Source: Haliotis asinina
Lineage: Eukaryota; Mollusca; Gastropoda; Lepetellida; Haliotidae
Length of the DNA: 64,000 nucleotides
Reading direction: 5' to 3'
Assembly (NCBI RefSeq): GCF_037392515.1
Contig: NC_090287.1
Span: 6,183,501-6,247,500, forward strand
A program made the translations under genes and the position numbers. The stretch's first letter is position 1. Each line of letters opens with the position of its first letter. Positions 49,028 through 61,847 of this stretch are shown here, one piece after another. Below the pieces are notes generated by a model. That model was not told where the DNA came from and searched no databases. It was given only the letters and a program-made list of their open reading frames with translations.

Positions 49028-49657
49028 CAGTCTAAGTAAACTTGTCCTCAGTACCTTTCGTTACACTCCACTACTGAGTCCAACAACACCTTACGGGATT
49101 ACGCGTCAGGTAACCTTTGAGATTGATCAATCAGAACACACCTTACCAGATCGCGAAAGTGGACATTCGCACATATCTTTTGAACTTTTTATCTCGAATA
49201 AGGTTTCGTACCCGAACGATTCCGAATGCTATTTAACGTACGATCGTTTCCGGGTGATACACACGGCGTACGCACAACCATGACAACGATGAGTACACAG
49301 TCGCTGAAAATAGTGGTTTGGGCAATATTCAAGGATGTTATCTTGCGGAAATATTAGCTAATTGTAACCACTTCAACAGAAACCCCAAAGCGTATACACT
49401 GCAAGTCAAATAACTGTGTTATATGCGGATTTTTGTTTGTGGAGAGATCTGTGTCAGTGACCTGAATATTTTAAAAGTCCCTCCGATCCCCTAAATAGTT
49501 GCCGTTGTCTGATTGGTTAAATCTATTTAACCGTCTCGCGTTTGATTGGACGGTCATTGGTCGCTCAAAGGTTACCTGACGCGACCTTCTACTAGGTTTT
49601 GTTAGACTCAGTGGTGGAGTGTAACGAAATACACTGAGACTGAGTTTACTTAGACTG
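49028..49657. mobile_element. 630-bp MITE family, copy 1
   Basis: Ends CAGTCTAAGTAAACT (49028) and its inverted form closing at 49657; the inverted homology extends about 110 bp inward and includes TTTCGTTACACTCCAC and GCGTCAGGTAACCTTTGAG. CAAAACA occurs at both flanks (7-bp duplication). The interior is CpG-rich and holds ATTGG/CCAAT motifs near both ends. There is no coding capacity. Related copies lie at 59231-61120 and 61848-62423. Confidence 0.85.
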
Positions 49658-50769
49658 GTCAAAACAGGAAAGCTTACCAAATAAATTCCCTCATAGATCA
49701 GTGACGCTACTTTTGGAACCTGTCATAGTAACATTTAAACATGGAGTTATCTCCAAAAGAATGGAAGAGTTGCCCATTATTGTTTAACACCTTTGTTGGC
49801 AAAAGCAAGGTTTCTGTAATAAAAAGGGGCATTAATGATGCGCTGAATTCCACACCATGGAGGGGCATACTCAAAGCCCTACAGTTCAGATTATTGTTAC
49901 CCTAGGAAACCCAAGCTGTATGTAAAACGATAGAAGGTTAATAATCACATGACGTATCTCAAGGGTACCCGTTTTCTGCCGGGTGAACGGATGCAGTTGG
50001 TGTAATGTGCTCCGTTGTAGGGAAAGGACTGAAGTCCTAGATACTCTCAAGCTTTATGCACAGGATCACACGCCACCACGCGACACGTTCAGGAAGAACG
50101 GCAGTTTCCATCTCTGCTTCAACTTACTGTTTTGAAGGCAAGCCTACTTTATGTTTCTATATTTTAACGTTAATTGTAACTGTGACTTTGAGGTTAAAAT
50201 GTTGGACTCTGCCACTTTCATAGTTCCTCGCCTATGTTAGATATAGGTCTTCTACGTGTTGTTAAACTTCTCTTTCGACAATACAGTATTGGAGTCTTGG
50301 TCGTTCCTTGGACTCCCTTGCTATTTCAACACATTGGAACATGTGTGTATTTATGATGCATGGACACACCTAGGCAGGGAAATGGATAACATCTGATATG
50401 TTAATATGAAATACTACTAAAACAGTCATAAAACAAACACCATGTATCCAGGTTTCTCTGTTCTAGTGTACAACATCTGCATTTCATTTATGTATATTTG
50501 ATACACATCTATTCGTTTAGCAAGCAACCAATGCATACACTTACTTACTTAGGTTATAATTTGCCTGTCGATGTTTTTTCAGTATATAACGCACGCCTAC
50601 CTAATCATAGGTATCTTTCATCATGTTTGCAGGGTTGACGAACACTTGCTGGAATTCAGTAGCTACAGTTTAAGTGAGATTTGCGGAGTAATAATTATCC
50701 CGACCAGCTAAAAGTTTACTATCCGTTAGATTAGGATTCAGACTAGTCAGTAGCGTATTATCCCTAGCG

Positions 50770-51041
50770 TGAGTGAGTGAGTGAGTTTAGTTTTACGCCG
50801 CACACAGTAATATACCAGCTATAGGGCGGCGGTCTGTAAATAATCGGGTCTGGACCAGACAATCCAGTGATCAACAACATGAGCATCGATCTGCGCAATT
50901 GGGGACCGATGACATGTGTCAATCAAGTCAGCGAACCTGACCACCCGATCCCGTTAGTCGTCTCTTACGAGAAGCGTAGTCGCCTTCTATGGCAAGCATG
51001 GGTTGCTGGACGCCTATTCTACCCCGGGATCTTCACGGGTC
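50770..51041 (-). mobile_element. SINE, full-length copy on the minus strand
   Basis: Same family as the copy at 32651, reversed: it begins with GTGAGTGAGTGAG and ends in GATCTTCACGGGT. An exact 12-bp duplication TTATCCCTAGCG flanks it (50758-50769, 51042-51053). It lies between the SLC22 gene and the DUF4430 gene. Confidence 0.9.
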
Positions 51042-51267
51042 TTATCCCTAGCGCTTCCATTCAGCATTTTAGTAATTTTGAAGTGAAATATACTTTAGTA
51101 TTCCAGCGAAAGCTACCAATCGTCTCTATAACTGCAATGCAACGATAACCTAAGATCTCAAAAATGTTCAGCAAGCTAGCGGCCGGACAATAATATAATG
51201 TTTGTGAAGCATAGTGTTTGTGTATTGGATACTTTCCAACCACATATATCAATTACCGTTATCATTG

Positions 51268-51650
51268 AGGCGAAGTGAAGAGTTTCCACGGAGCAGATAG
51301 TGTTCAGGCATGTAGCGGACGGGTCATTCAAGCTCATTGGAAGTCCACTCGGCTACCTCCTCTCTTTCATCACGATACAAAAACGACATATATTGACTGA
51401 CTGTTTGTTGTTTAAGCCGCACTCAGCAATATAACAGCGCTAGCTGTATGACGACGGTCTATAAATAATTCTACCATCTTATGTCAGTATATATGTAATT
51501 ATTTTCAAACAATCTAGAACATTAGTAAAATCAAAATTTAAATAAATAGAGCGTTTCCTTAAAGAGTTTCAGCGGAGCAGATAGTGTTGAGGCATGTAGC
51601 TGATGCGTCATTCAGTGTCGTTGGGCGTCAGCTCGGCTACCTCCACAACA
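51268..51650. repeat. Two direct copies of an 85-bp segment
   Basis: 51276-51362 and 51564-51648 share GAGTTTC.ACGGAGCAGATAG, AGGCATGTAG and CTCGGCTACCTCC, separated by a SINE-tail fragment (51405-51470, GTTTAAGCCGCACTCAGCAA). Function unknown. Confidence 0.7.
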
Positions 51651-52318
51651 TAAGGACTTAATACACTCTCTCAAGCCATACGAATCGACAATCACAAACC
51701 TTTCTTCAACAGAGACCAAAGCTATTGAATATCGTCTGTCTTTGATTATCTAATTATCCACAAGACGTTTTAATCCGTATCCAGGCAACCGATTTATTGG
51801 CCATGATGTCATCCTCTGTGACAGTGTTGGAATATTCCTAGATGCCAAAGAGACATACTCTCTCTTGAATGAATTGGGCAAAGCAGCCATTAAACTACGC
51901 GCCCCTAGTGTCACACCACACCTCCTTTGCACTTCTCGTCTTGACTAGAGAATAATATTTGACTAAAATCTAATTTGTAAAATGAGTATGTTAAATATAT
52001 GCAATGAAGCCCGATCCCAATGTAATGCTTTATCCGCCAACAGTTACATCTGCTGTCTTGGACAGCTAACAATGGTAGTGAATGTTATTAAACTCACTTT
52101 AACCTAGTGATTCGTGACCCTGTTGAGTCCATATAAGCATTTCAATTTCAATCATAATCTAATTCCCTGGGATTGTTGAGAAGGAATAATACGTTCAGTT
52201 CTACGGCTCTAAGTCAGCAAATGGGGGTAAACTTGTGAAATTGTTTATTGACAATATACATCGAAAATCAACATGTATTGGTCTGCTGACTTAGAGCCTT
52301 GGTTTACTCCCATTCAAG

Positions 52319-52903
52319 AAAACTCCCAGTTGTGAGACTCCGCATTGTGAGACAGAAGAGTAGATAATTAACAAGGAAAACATACCACATCCACCTATCC
52401 AGTGGAATGGATTAACATTAGCTAATTATGATTCAGCTGTGTAACTGAACAAAACACACATTGTAATCTAAAAAATCACACATAGTGACACAGCATATCG
52501 ATACACATTAAAATATTAGGATGTTTGCAGAAATATTTGGAAAGAAAATGATGGACAGTAAATATAATGTGCAGGTCATCACAGACATGATGTATAAAAT
52601 TGGCAGATTCTTTTTCTTTGCTCTTTTCGATGACCTTTATATGGCAGGTCTTCAGCAAGTAACGACGTCGGCCTGGCCTCTCCATAGCTGTACCCCAATT
52701 AATTATTTCTGTATCTATCGATGTTCTTTATTGGAAACAAGAAATGCGCTTTCACAAACAACGTCTCCTGCACACATTAATGAACCATGAATCTGTGGGT
52801 ATTCGTCAGCAACTGGTGTGTTCCCACTTTCATTGTAGGGATGAGGAAGCACCACCTATATGCACTCAACCATTATGAATGTGTCTTACAACTGGGAGTT
52901 CTT
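52319..52903. mobile_element. Possible 585-bp inverted-repeat element
   Basis: AAAACTCCCAGTTGTGAGAC at 52319 is the inverted form of GTCTTACAACTGGGAGTTCTT (52883-52903) with few mismatches. CATTCAAG occurs directly before the left arm (52311) and again at 52916, 12 bases beyond the right arm, so a target duplication is unclear. A second hairpin (GCTCTAAGTCAGCA at about 52207 with its reverse near 52287) lies just upstream. Confidence 0.5.
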
Positions 52904-53094
52904 ACAAATGGACATCATTCAAGCGTAAACACAAGAGAATGATATCCGATGAAACAGATTTTAATGAGTGCAATGGACAGTGAAGGTAAGTATCCTCATC
53001 TATCCAGGTGGCACCCATAAGTCATATAATTTTGTAATAAACAGGACTGTTTATTTTTTTCATTGCAGCTGTTGCATTCGGCAACAGTTTAGTC

Positions 53095-53192
53095 TAAGCG
53101 GTTAGAATTGATCTTCAGCAAGCAGGCGAGTAATGAATCGGGTGGTCAGACTCAAGGTCCTGGTTGACACACGTCATCGTTTCACAATTCTG
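53095..53192 (+). mobile_element. SINE 5' fragment, separated from its 3' piece
   Basis: TTAGAATTGATCTTCAGCAA and GGTCAGACTCAAGGTCCTGG, then GACACACGTCATCG, match the SINE head. A short downstream match (GTTGATCACTGGATTGT at 53418) suggests about 220 bp of other DNA separates the two parts, by insertion or rearrangement. Confidence 0.55.
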
Positions 53193-53559
53193 CAGTTCAC
53201 TGCATGCTGCATCCTCGATATCTCCAGGGTATACGTTCCGAAAAGTCTCCACTATACCCTGGACGCATCTACGGGTCGGCCCGATAATTTTATTACCTCC
53301 CTTCCAGATGGCAATTGGTGCGATTGTTATTCTGAAACTTGACTGAGGTTTGAAGCCTTCAATCGAAGTTGTCGTCACAACGTCCATTAACAGCGCCGCT
53401 AGTGCTGATGCTAGTGCTGTTGATCACTGGATTGTGGTTGATATCAGCTGTCTGCGGGAGTTTGGGAACAGTCGTGTGTCGCTGCTGTCGGTACATGCTG
53501 ATTGGTACTGCGTCAGAGGTGGGTAAATTCTGCAGCGGAATTCTGTTTGAAAACAACTT

Positions 53560-54540
53560 CCACTAACACAACTACGAAGTCAACAAGCTATCACAAAAGA
53601 GTCTCAAATTTCAAATCCTTAAGGAACCGTCTTTGCTGTTTGTTAACTGAAATGGGCATCTAGCGTATGGAATTTATCAGTTGATCTCAGTTTCCAGGAG
53701 ACAAAGTGTCAGACTATCACTATGCATTACAGAGTGCATTGATCTTACAGTTTGAAAGCATAATTATCGCGATCGTTGTGTTACCTTCTTATATTTCTTG
53801 TTTTGAATGATTGCATTTCCATGTACAAATTAGTGACTCGGGCCTTAATGAATTTAACATTAGTTTTCACTATTTCATAAATTCCATTTAAATAAATAGA
53901 CGCATACGAAATTTTTATTAGATATAGGATATGTTGATCGTAAGGATATGTGATAATATTTTGAAAATTTTTGCTTTATCGTCTTTGAAAATATTTGTTT
54001 TAGGTTTGTCAGTCAGACATGAATCGCTACATCCCCATCACTACTCCCACCCTGCTATTTCCATTGCACATTCAACTCAACTCTGTAGGCATGTTTATGT
54101 ACGCGACAGCTTCCTGGTAGGCTGATTAAAGGTCAGCCTCATCTCTCTTGACGGTAAACTGCAGGAACAGAAATGTTCACTACATTAATGTTCGTTGAAA
54201 TACATAACCAACAAATGTTCACGTGTCATATATTTCTTATCCTGAAAGCTTAACTACGATGTTATGATCTCGAGAACCTCATACGGCGTTAATTATTAGA
54301 TTTCTAAACAGATAGTGACTTCAGATTAGTCGCAATAGTTGTTTACAACCTTTACATAAACTGTAGTGAACCCGGATTCTAGCTTGTGGAAAAAACAGGT
54401 TTTTCTTCTGAACGCGAAATGAAGAAACGCAATGCTGAAATAGCTTGTCATACGTTACAGTCAGTATCACGTGACCCGAAGACACACATATAACATAGGT
54501 TAGAGAGAAGGGCACAGGTGACATCGACAGAAGCAGGGTA
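53560..54540. other. Intergenic, likely upstream region of the DUF4430 gene
   Basis: AT-rich with no recognisable gene or repeat. A weak TATA-like CATATAACA lies at about 54486, some 55 bases before the start codon of the downstream gene; with no transcript data this is only a candidate core promoter. Confidence 0.35.
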
Positions 54541-54542
54541 GG

Positions 54543-57500
54543 ATGACACAGTGTAACAATGGTATCGCGGCGGGAGTGATTGCCTCCATACTGGTAGCGG
54601 CGGGTCTTGGAGCGTCTGTGTACATCACTACGACAGGCACCGACAGCAATGGAACAACGACGACGAGCACCCCGTCTACAGCAACAGGGTAGGGCGGATT
54701 TGACATTGCTAGGCGTCTCTCGAGACAGATTATGCTGTTTTATTATTTGTTGTCAGTTGGTTAAATGGAATTCCTCGGCGTCACAATAGCTGAAATTGTA
54801 TTCCTGTGACGGATTAACTGATTTTAAGGAGTAGCCTGGAGCTCATATCGTTTGATCACTATGAGTAAATCGCTTTTGTGTCCGCTAATTGCTTCGATCT
54901 TACTAACAGTGGCGTAAAACAATAGTCACTCAATGGGGGGATTTCCTCAGTAGGTACAACTCAAACACAAACTGGAATAACATACTCATATTTGAGTTAT
55001 ATCACACAGATGATAATTATACCAGCATAGTATAGCAAAAACCGCACTGCGCTAATGCTGATTCATTTTTTTGTCTCGAAGAGAAGCCAACAATTTGCTC
55101 ATAGACTGTAACGTTTAGTACTAAGCTGTCTTCAACGCCCTGGGGAATATGTGACCACGGACAGTGAAGACAGGCTATTCTGGGGCGTTAAGTCCAATAT
55201 TTAGATGACGTGAGGGGAAGGTTATACCAACTATATCATGAAATGTTTGTGCGTACGTGTGCGCACGCACGTGTGTTAGTGTGTGCGTTTGCTCGCGTGG
55301 TTATTAAAGGGCTATTTCTGTGTTTTAATGAACAACATACTGATACTGGCATTATTGCGCCTGTTACTAAAGAGGCTGAACTGAAAACGATTAATAAAAA
55401 TGCCAGTCATGACCTGACACTCACGTGGTCATCTTTTTAAAGGTCACATGCAACGTAAAATACAACTGTCTGGGCCTTTTTTCACTAAGCATCAAGGTGA
55501 CTAAGATAACCTTAATGTAATGTTAAAGGTCACATGCAACCTCAAACTTTGCAGATTCTGATACCTTTCTGCATGCACTCACCGAAACAAATCATCATAA
55601 ATGCCAATTCAACATATGAAGTTGAAAAAACACGATGAAAAAAAGCCCGCGAAATCGGAGTTCAAACGATTCACTATCCCCCCCCCCCCCCCCCCCAAAC
55701 ACTGGGGGAAAAACTGGTTTCAGCAGCTATGCTGCGCCGAACTCATGACGCATGCTCAGGGAATTAGGTTCGCAGAGCTTGAAAGAGTATGCTCGCCCGG
55801 AGTATGCTTCCCTCCCATGAGTATCTGACTGATGGCATTCTCTGTGTGACACTGCTCTGTTGGGTTGCAATTGTCCAGCCTTATTCTTTTGCACGGGACT
55901 CGTACAGGCTGCTCTTGATACTGTAGAAGGTTGGTGTGGTACACAAGATTCTGACCGCCATGCTTGTTAGGAACAAACTCAAGTTCACCTGTACATTTGC
56001 CATTTTGCATTTGGTGGTGTGGTACACAAGATTCTGACCGCCATGCTTTAATTAACGCGTTAAAGGCCAACATTGCAATCCGCCAGGTTTCATTTTATTG
56101 TGTTATATCAACTTCCAGATGAGAACTGGGAATGCCAAAGTATTCTCACTAACTCGCTATTGTTGCAGCAACGCCTACCAGACGCCGTGCGGGGTGTGTG
56201 GCCCTCGGATTGACGTGGCGTTGAGTGTTGTAAATACTCTGGTTGAACCACACTTCAATCTTTCCGTTGAACTGTACGGGATGAGACAACAAGAGCTCAT
56301 CGTCTACTTGGCGGAAGCAGCCACAAAGAGAAAAGAGTTCAGGTAAATGATTGATAGACAACATACGTAAATGCAGGGCCATCTTCGGTAGGACATCGTC
56401 CCTTCATTCGAATCACAACACTATTGTGCCTTCGTTTCCGTAGCGATATTCCAGGTCTTGGTTATTTACCCATGTTGACCACTCTCTGACACTCTGCTTC
56501 ACAGCTGGACGTGACGTTATCACCCCCCGTTTACTCCACATGATTTCTGTCGCACACGAACGTAATTTGATTGCTGATCTGATTCGCCATTGATAGTTCA
56601 ATGACTTCTTTCTTTCTTGTTGATCTTATTATTTGACAAAACTGGAAAGCTGTCCAGACCGCTTTGTGGGAGTTTTACACTTTATTTTTGAGGACAGCGT
56701 CAGTTTACATTTTGTCCATTTCCCCACGTGCAATAAGATATCTGAATTAATTATTGATTAAAAATATGTTTCAAAGTAGATGTTAACACGTGTTCTCGCG
56801 ATACTTTTGCGTTGCTTAACATGTTTTGGGAGGGAAGGCCGCGGTGTATCATTTATTCTTTCATTCATTCACATATGTACTTCTTTCTTTTATTCTTTTT
56901 TCTTTATTTCGTTCATTCATTCACATAATTCTTGCTCTTAATTCTTAGTATAATTCTTTCATTCATTGTACAATTCCGACTGATACAATAAACTGGCTGA
57001 AGTTCTGTTAAACCAGGGATAATCTACAACGTATATACTCTATATAGTCTCCCTGGTTAAACACAACTGAAGTTGCACTGGGAACAAGTCAAGTCACTGT
57101 GTGCGTTGGAGTATGACGAGCCACACGTTAATTAGTACAAATGGTAAAGAAAGCAAGCGAGTGACCTATCCCTGTTGTAGAGTATCCCTGATACAATCAA
57201 AAGCATTCAGCACACTGATAAACCCTGATGGTGCAAATACATTGAATGCACTGGATTTGATTCTTAATGTCTATGTGCTGAAGAACACGCACTTTTAAAA
57301 TCATGCGAGAATGTCGGCAACTCAACCGAAACCCAGACTTTGAATAGCGTTAACACCCTTTTTCTGTGAATAATAGCGACAACGATCGTTCATTCGACAC
57401 ACGATAGCGACAACGACTGTTTATTCTGAGGATGTCGGCAACTCAACCGAAACCCAGACTTTGAATAGCGGCAACACCCTTTTTTTGTGAATAATAGCGA

Positions 57501-58558
57501 CAACGATCGTTCATTCGACACACGATAGCGACAACGACTGTTTATTCTGAGGATGTCGGCAACTCAACCGAAACCCAGACTTTGAATAGCGGCAACACCC
57601 TTTTTTTTGTGAATAATAGCGACAACGATCGTTCATTCGACACACGATAGCGACAACGACTGTTTATTCTTACAAATAATAACGACGATTGTTTATTCGT
57701 GTAAACAATAGCGAAAAATCATTTCTGTAATTATAAGAATTCTTTGCTGAAAACACATTCAGTGTCAGAGTTGGTCTGCAACAGCTCCATTTGTGCATTT
57801 TGCTTTCTTGATGTGCAGATTTGCCGGATACTTTGGCCAGTTTGGCTTTTTCATAGACACCATCAATGGACTGAAGGCTGACTTCAAATTGAATAAGACA
57901 TGGTGGAGGATTACAGATCAGGACATGGTGGCTCTCCAACTAGGTAATGTCATGTATATATATACCAGACGATTGATATGTAGACTGGTACCGTAGCCTC
58001 GTTGCACTGCGCACACTACGCAACATGCATGATAGGCCAAAAGCATGTGGTTTCCCTTTTCAAAATCCTAAAGATACACAGCGCTGAGGGAGGCATACCA
58101 CATGAAACTTCTGTAGCACGCAAAGAAAGCTGTTAAAGGTCGAAACACAACCTGAGACGCTTGGTTCGTATGTTTTTGAAGGCAAAGTATATGTTGACTG
58201 AAAGAGGGCAGGCAAAAAGTTGCATGCTCACCGTCCAAGGTTCATCTAATCGACTAAGCATCCTGATACTGCCAGTGGATATAATTCTGCACAGTTGACG
58301 ATTGTTGCCCTTAACAGAAAGGAAATGTAAAGGGGTCGATAAGGGCTATGTGGATTTGAATGCATGCATCATAAAACAGTTCTATAACCCAGGTGTCATT
58401 GATGCATAGGCTTCTATAATGCCTCTTAAGGTCAAAATATTTTTTGGGTAAGCTGTGAAACGTTCGAGTGCGATCCTTTTTTTTCAGGTGTGAGTTCCTA
58501 CGTTCCTGAACACCAGGAGACGCTCATCTTTACCTTTGTGCAGGGCGACGGTCACTAA
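54543..58558 (+). CDS. Small membrane-anchored or secreted protein with DUF4430-like domain, 4 exons, 171 residues
   Basis: Exons 54543-54688, 56169-56342, 57819-57943 and 58488-58558 join in phase and end at TAA. The protein has a short N-terminus, a hydrophobic helix at about residues 8-28 (IAAGVIASILVAAGLGASVY), a Thr/Ser/Gly linker (29-49), a CGVC pair, then a C-terminal domain of about 110 residues. Its pattern LIVYLAEAA, GQFGFFIDTINGL, NKTWWRIT, LGVSSYVPEHQETLIFTFV matches my memory of DUF4430, the beta-rich domain at the end of transcobalamin and gastric intrinsic factor. The helix may be a signal peptide or an anchor. The first B12-binding alpha barrel of those proteins is absent, so cobalamin binding should not be assumed. 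Start: the first ATG, with the anchor right after it. Confidence 0.8.
55441..55835 (+). mobile_element. Truncated Kolobok-like fragments in intron 1 of the DUF4430-like gene
   Basis: Two starts of the same element, each TTAA followed by AGGTCACATGCAAC, at 55441 and 55527. The second runs on through a body matching the reverse complement of 60790-61061 (GCCAATTCAACATATGAAGT, CGCGAAATCGGAGTTCAAAC), with an 18-base C run in the middle. The opposite end is absent. Confidence 0.75.
55931..56048 (+). repeat. 33-bp direct duplication in intron 1
   Basis: GTGTGGTACACAAGATTCTG followed by ACCGCCATGCTT occurs at about 55933 and 56015, 82 bases apart. Origin unknown. Confidence 0.75.
57309..57671 (+). 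repeat. 121-bp tandem repeat, three copies, in intron 2 of the DUF4430-like gene
   Basis: The marker ATGTCGGCAACTCAACCGAA occurs at 57311, 57432 and 57553. Copies are nearly identical (differences mostly in a T-run and one TT/GG change), suggesting recent expansion. Each unit contains sub-repeats of the type ATAGCGACAACGATCGTTCA. The array ends about 150 bases before exon 3. Confidence 0.9.
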
Positions 58559-58798
58559 CTCAAGACGGACACAGGCAGTTATATATTAACTGGATCTGTG
58601 ACATCTCCACATCTTATGGTCACAAGGGAAACAAGGTTACACATTTTGTTCATGTTTACACCTTATATATATATATATGTATACTATATATTTTTAAGCA
58701 ATACAAATGTTCCTTCTACATCTGTCTTCAACTCATGCTTTTGGGGCGCCAATAAGGTTACAGCTCTAATCCCCTGTGAACACCAATGCAGAACAGTG

Positions 58799-58804
58799 AA
58801 TAAA
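58799..58804 (+). promoter_or_regulatory. Candidate poly(A) signal of the DUF4430-like gene
   Basis: AATAAA lies 241 bases after the stop codon, within the distance expected for a short 3' UTR. Confidence 0.45.
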
Positions 58805-59230
58805 TGAATTGACTGATGGATTTGTGAATGGGTGAATGAATGGATGTGTGAGTGAGTTGATGAATGAACGTTGTTTGACACCGTAGTAAACAATAACCAG
58901 TTATTATGTCACGACTGCGAGCATGCTACCGAATCTGACCCCGGAGAGCCACAGACTACGCCAGCTGCCTCACTATGGCAGGATGACTCACACACAGCAT
59001 CACCGTGTAAATAGCATTTGTCAAGCGGGTCCTACAGGACTACATGATCGTCGACCCGATAGACTTTTTCGTCTGATGGTCATTTCAAATTCCAAATGAT
59101 TCAGCCCCTTCCCTGAACGTAAAGCGAATGAAGACACATAAACAGTGCCACCACTGACCAAATGCGATCACATCTAGTCGCCGGTTACGTTGGGTTGGAA
59201 CTGTCGTCGTATATGTGTACTCATATTGCC

Positions 59231-61121
59231 CAGTCTAAGTAAATTTACTCTCAGTATATTTCGTTACACTCCACCACTGAGTCTAACAAAACCTAGTAGA
59301 AGGTCGCGTCAGGTAAACTTTGATGGACCAATGGCCGTCCAATCAAACGCGAGACGGTTAAATAGATTTAACCAATCAGGCAACAGCTACTATTTAGGGA
59401 TCGGAGGGACTTTAAAAAAATTCAGGTCACTGACACAGATCTCTCCACACACAAAAATCCGCATATAACACAGTTATTTGACCTGCAGTATGTACTCTTT
59501 GGAGTTTCTGTTGACATGGTTACCATTAGCTAATATTTCCGCAAGATAACATCCTTGAATATTGCCCAAAACATTATTTTCAGCGACTGTGTACTCACCG
59601 TTGTCATGGTTGTGCGTACGCCGTGTGCATCACCCGGAAGCGATCGTACGTTAAATAGCATTCGGAATCGTTCGGGTACGAACCTTTTCGAGATAAAAAA
59701 GTTCAAAAGGTATTGTGCGAATGTCCACTTTCGCGATTTGGTAAGCTGTGTTCTGATTGGTCAATCTCAAAGGTTACCTGACGCGACCTCCCTTAAAGGT
59801 CACATGCAACCAAAAAATCAAACATAATTAAAACACATTTATCACTTATTCATGACGTATAATATACATTGCTTCTTTTAAAAAACAAATAAACAAAATT
59901 ATAAGCGTACAATCGCGATTCAAAAGTGCAATATTTTGTACTTGGGCTTACTTCCCCCGAAACGAAGCCCTCGGGAGACCGAACCCAGTCATAGCGGATG
60001 GATGTGCACTCAAGTGTAACGACGGCCCCTGATTGGCTGTTTCAATTGCTGATATGCTGAGGGTTCATTGTGTGTACAGAAAGGTGATCTGTTTGATGGG
60101 CATTTTAGAAGTATGGTCAGTCACATGAAAGTAAGATTCTTTATGGATAACAACTTGTATACTTGATGCGTCGTTTCAGTATGGATTCATATACTGTTGT
60201 CAAACAAAATCATAGACACTAAAAGAAGTCGTTATCCAGAAAGAATGTATATAGAGATGCTGGATTTTGAAAATACATGTTCTCTGAATTTCCGCTCGAT
60301 CCAATCAAAAATCATGTCAGTAAAGATGGTAAACTACTGCGTGGCTGGAATCTGTCATTCGTCCAAGTGCAAAGCAGGACTTGAAACTGACAAGAGTTTG
60401 CACCAGTTTCCGTCAGATCCAGTCATCCGAAAAAAAGTGAATGTAGTTTGCTTGCAACCCACAGACATAAAAACATGTCATGTGTATCACACGTGCCTAA
60501 TTACATAATGTGGCAGAGACGGGGCTCGGGTGCACGAGTCATAAATCAACTCATTTTCTTTATGTCGTATAGTCTGATAGGTGTTAAGTTCAAATTGCAC
60601 GTGGTCAATGATTGAAGCTGTGTACTGCATGTTGTCTTTAGCAGACAGGCAGGCAGACATATAGGTGTGAATAAACCAGACACTGAGCTTTCTCTGTGAC
60701 AGAGACTGCTTACCACAATCAACAAGATTTTTTACGTAACGAGTAGATTATTTACTTGTTTGTGTACACAACCGACCTCACGACCTCAGACGCTGAGCAT
60801 GCATACTGTTTCAAGCTCCGCGAACCTATTCACTGCGCGTGCGTTATGGACGCAGCGCAGCACAGCTGTTGAAACCAGTTTTCCCCCCAGCGCTGGGGGG
60901 AATTTAGTGAAACGTTTGAACTCCGATTTCGCGGGCTTTTTTTTCATCGCGTTTTTTTCAACTTTATAGGTTGAATTGGCATTTTTGATGATTTGTTTCG
61001 GTAAGTGCATACCGAAAGGTACCAGAATCTGCAAAGTTGTATTTTACGTTGCATGTGACCTTTAAGGTTTTGTTAGACTCAGTAGTGGAGTGTAACGAAA
61101 AGTACTGAGGATAAGTTTACT
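59231..61121. mobile_element. MITE family copy 2, split by a Kolobok-like insertion
   Basis: The left part 59231-59792 and right part 61066-61121 together match the reverse complement of the copy at 49028; they are separated by the element at 59797-61061. CATATTG flanks both sides (about 59222 and 61122), a 7-bp target duplication as in copy 1. The right terminus lacks about six bases. Confidence 0.8.
59797..61061 (+). mobile_element. Kolobok-like DNA transposon remnant with THAP domain
   Basis: The ends AGGTCACATGCAAC (59797) and GTTGCATGTGACCT (closing at 61061) are inverted repeats, flanked by TTAA on both sides (59793-59796, 61062-61065). On the plus strand around 60327-60450 a reading frame gives MVNYCVAGICHSSKCKAGLE then TDKSLHQFPSDPVIRKK, the C2CH start of a THAP zinc finger. 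TTAA targets, AGG-starting ends and THAP together fit the Kolobok superfamily. No catalytic domain remains, so the element is an internally deleted, non-autonomous copy. It inserted into an older MITE. Confidence 0.8.
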
Positions 61122-61847
61122 GCATATTGACAAATCTCAACTATTGTGATGACAGGCAAATATCGTCCATCTGAGGAGCACGTAAAATCTCCCAAACTTC
61201 CCACTTGGCATTCTCTTAATACAAGAATGTTCAACAAAACATAGAGAAACTGATCCATAAATGGCCTTGACCTTCAAGTGAGCTGAAGAGATCTGCACTA
61301 ACCTATCCGGGCCATCCGATTGGTGGAAAATATGATACACTGTAAGATGTTGACAGTTTACTAGTGGTTGCGAAATGTGAACTTTGCAATATTCCTTCTA
61401 TTTTGTATGATGTACCTAACAGTACATTGTAACTGTTAGTTTTGATGAAAGAATTTTTAGAACTGACCCAGTTGTATTAATGGTGAAGGCAGCAATCATC
61501 GCTGCCTTATGTAACTCATCAACCTTTTGTTCATCTAAGTAAGTCTTAAGTACAGAATGAACACTCTGCTTGAAATCTTCCATCAAAACTGACTGTCTCA
61601 AATCATCAAAATTTGTGACTTTCTTAGACCCACACCACCTATCAAACAATGTTTCTTTTCTCTAGCAAACTCTACAAAGGTCCCCTAGTCCCTTTTGCAA
61701 TCATTTCTGACCACGTGGTGAAATCTAACTTTGACTGAGGAGGGGATGGTTTCCCCGTTACAGCCCTTTCCTTTTATATAGAACTAGGATAGGGCCTATA
61801 CACCTATATGTCTTTGTAACACCGTTTCTAGGCGATACAAGCCCCGG

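Noticed and set aside
55255-55300. Alternating purine-pyrimidine run GTGCGCACGCACGTGTG as a regulatory Z-DNA site
   Set aside because: It is short and isolated with no other support.
60197-60508. THAP-containing frame as a host gene
   Set aside because: It lies inside a TTAA-flanked inverted-repeat element and ends soon after the zinc finger, so it is a transposon remnant.
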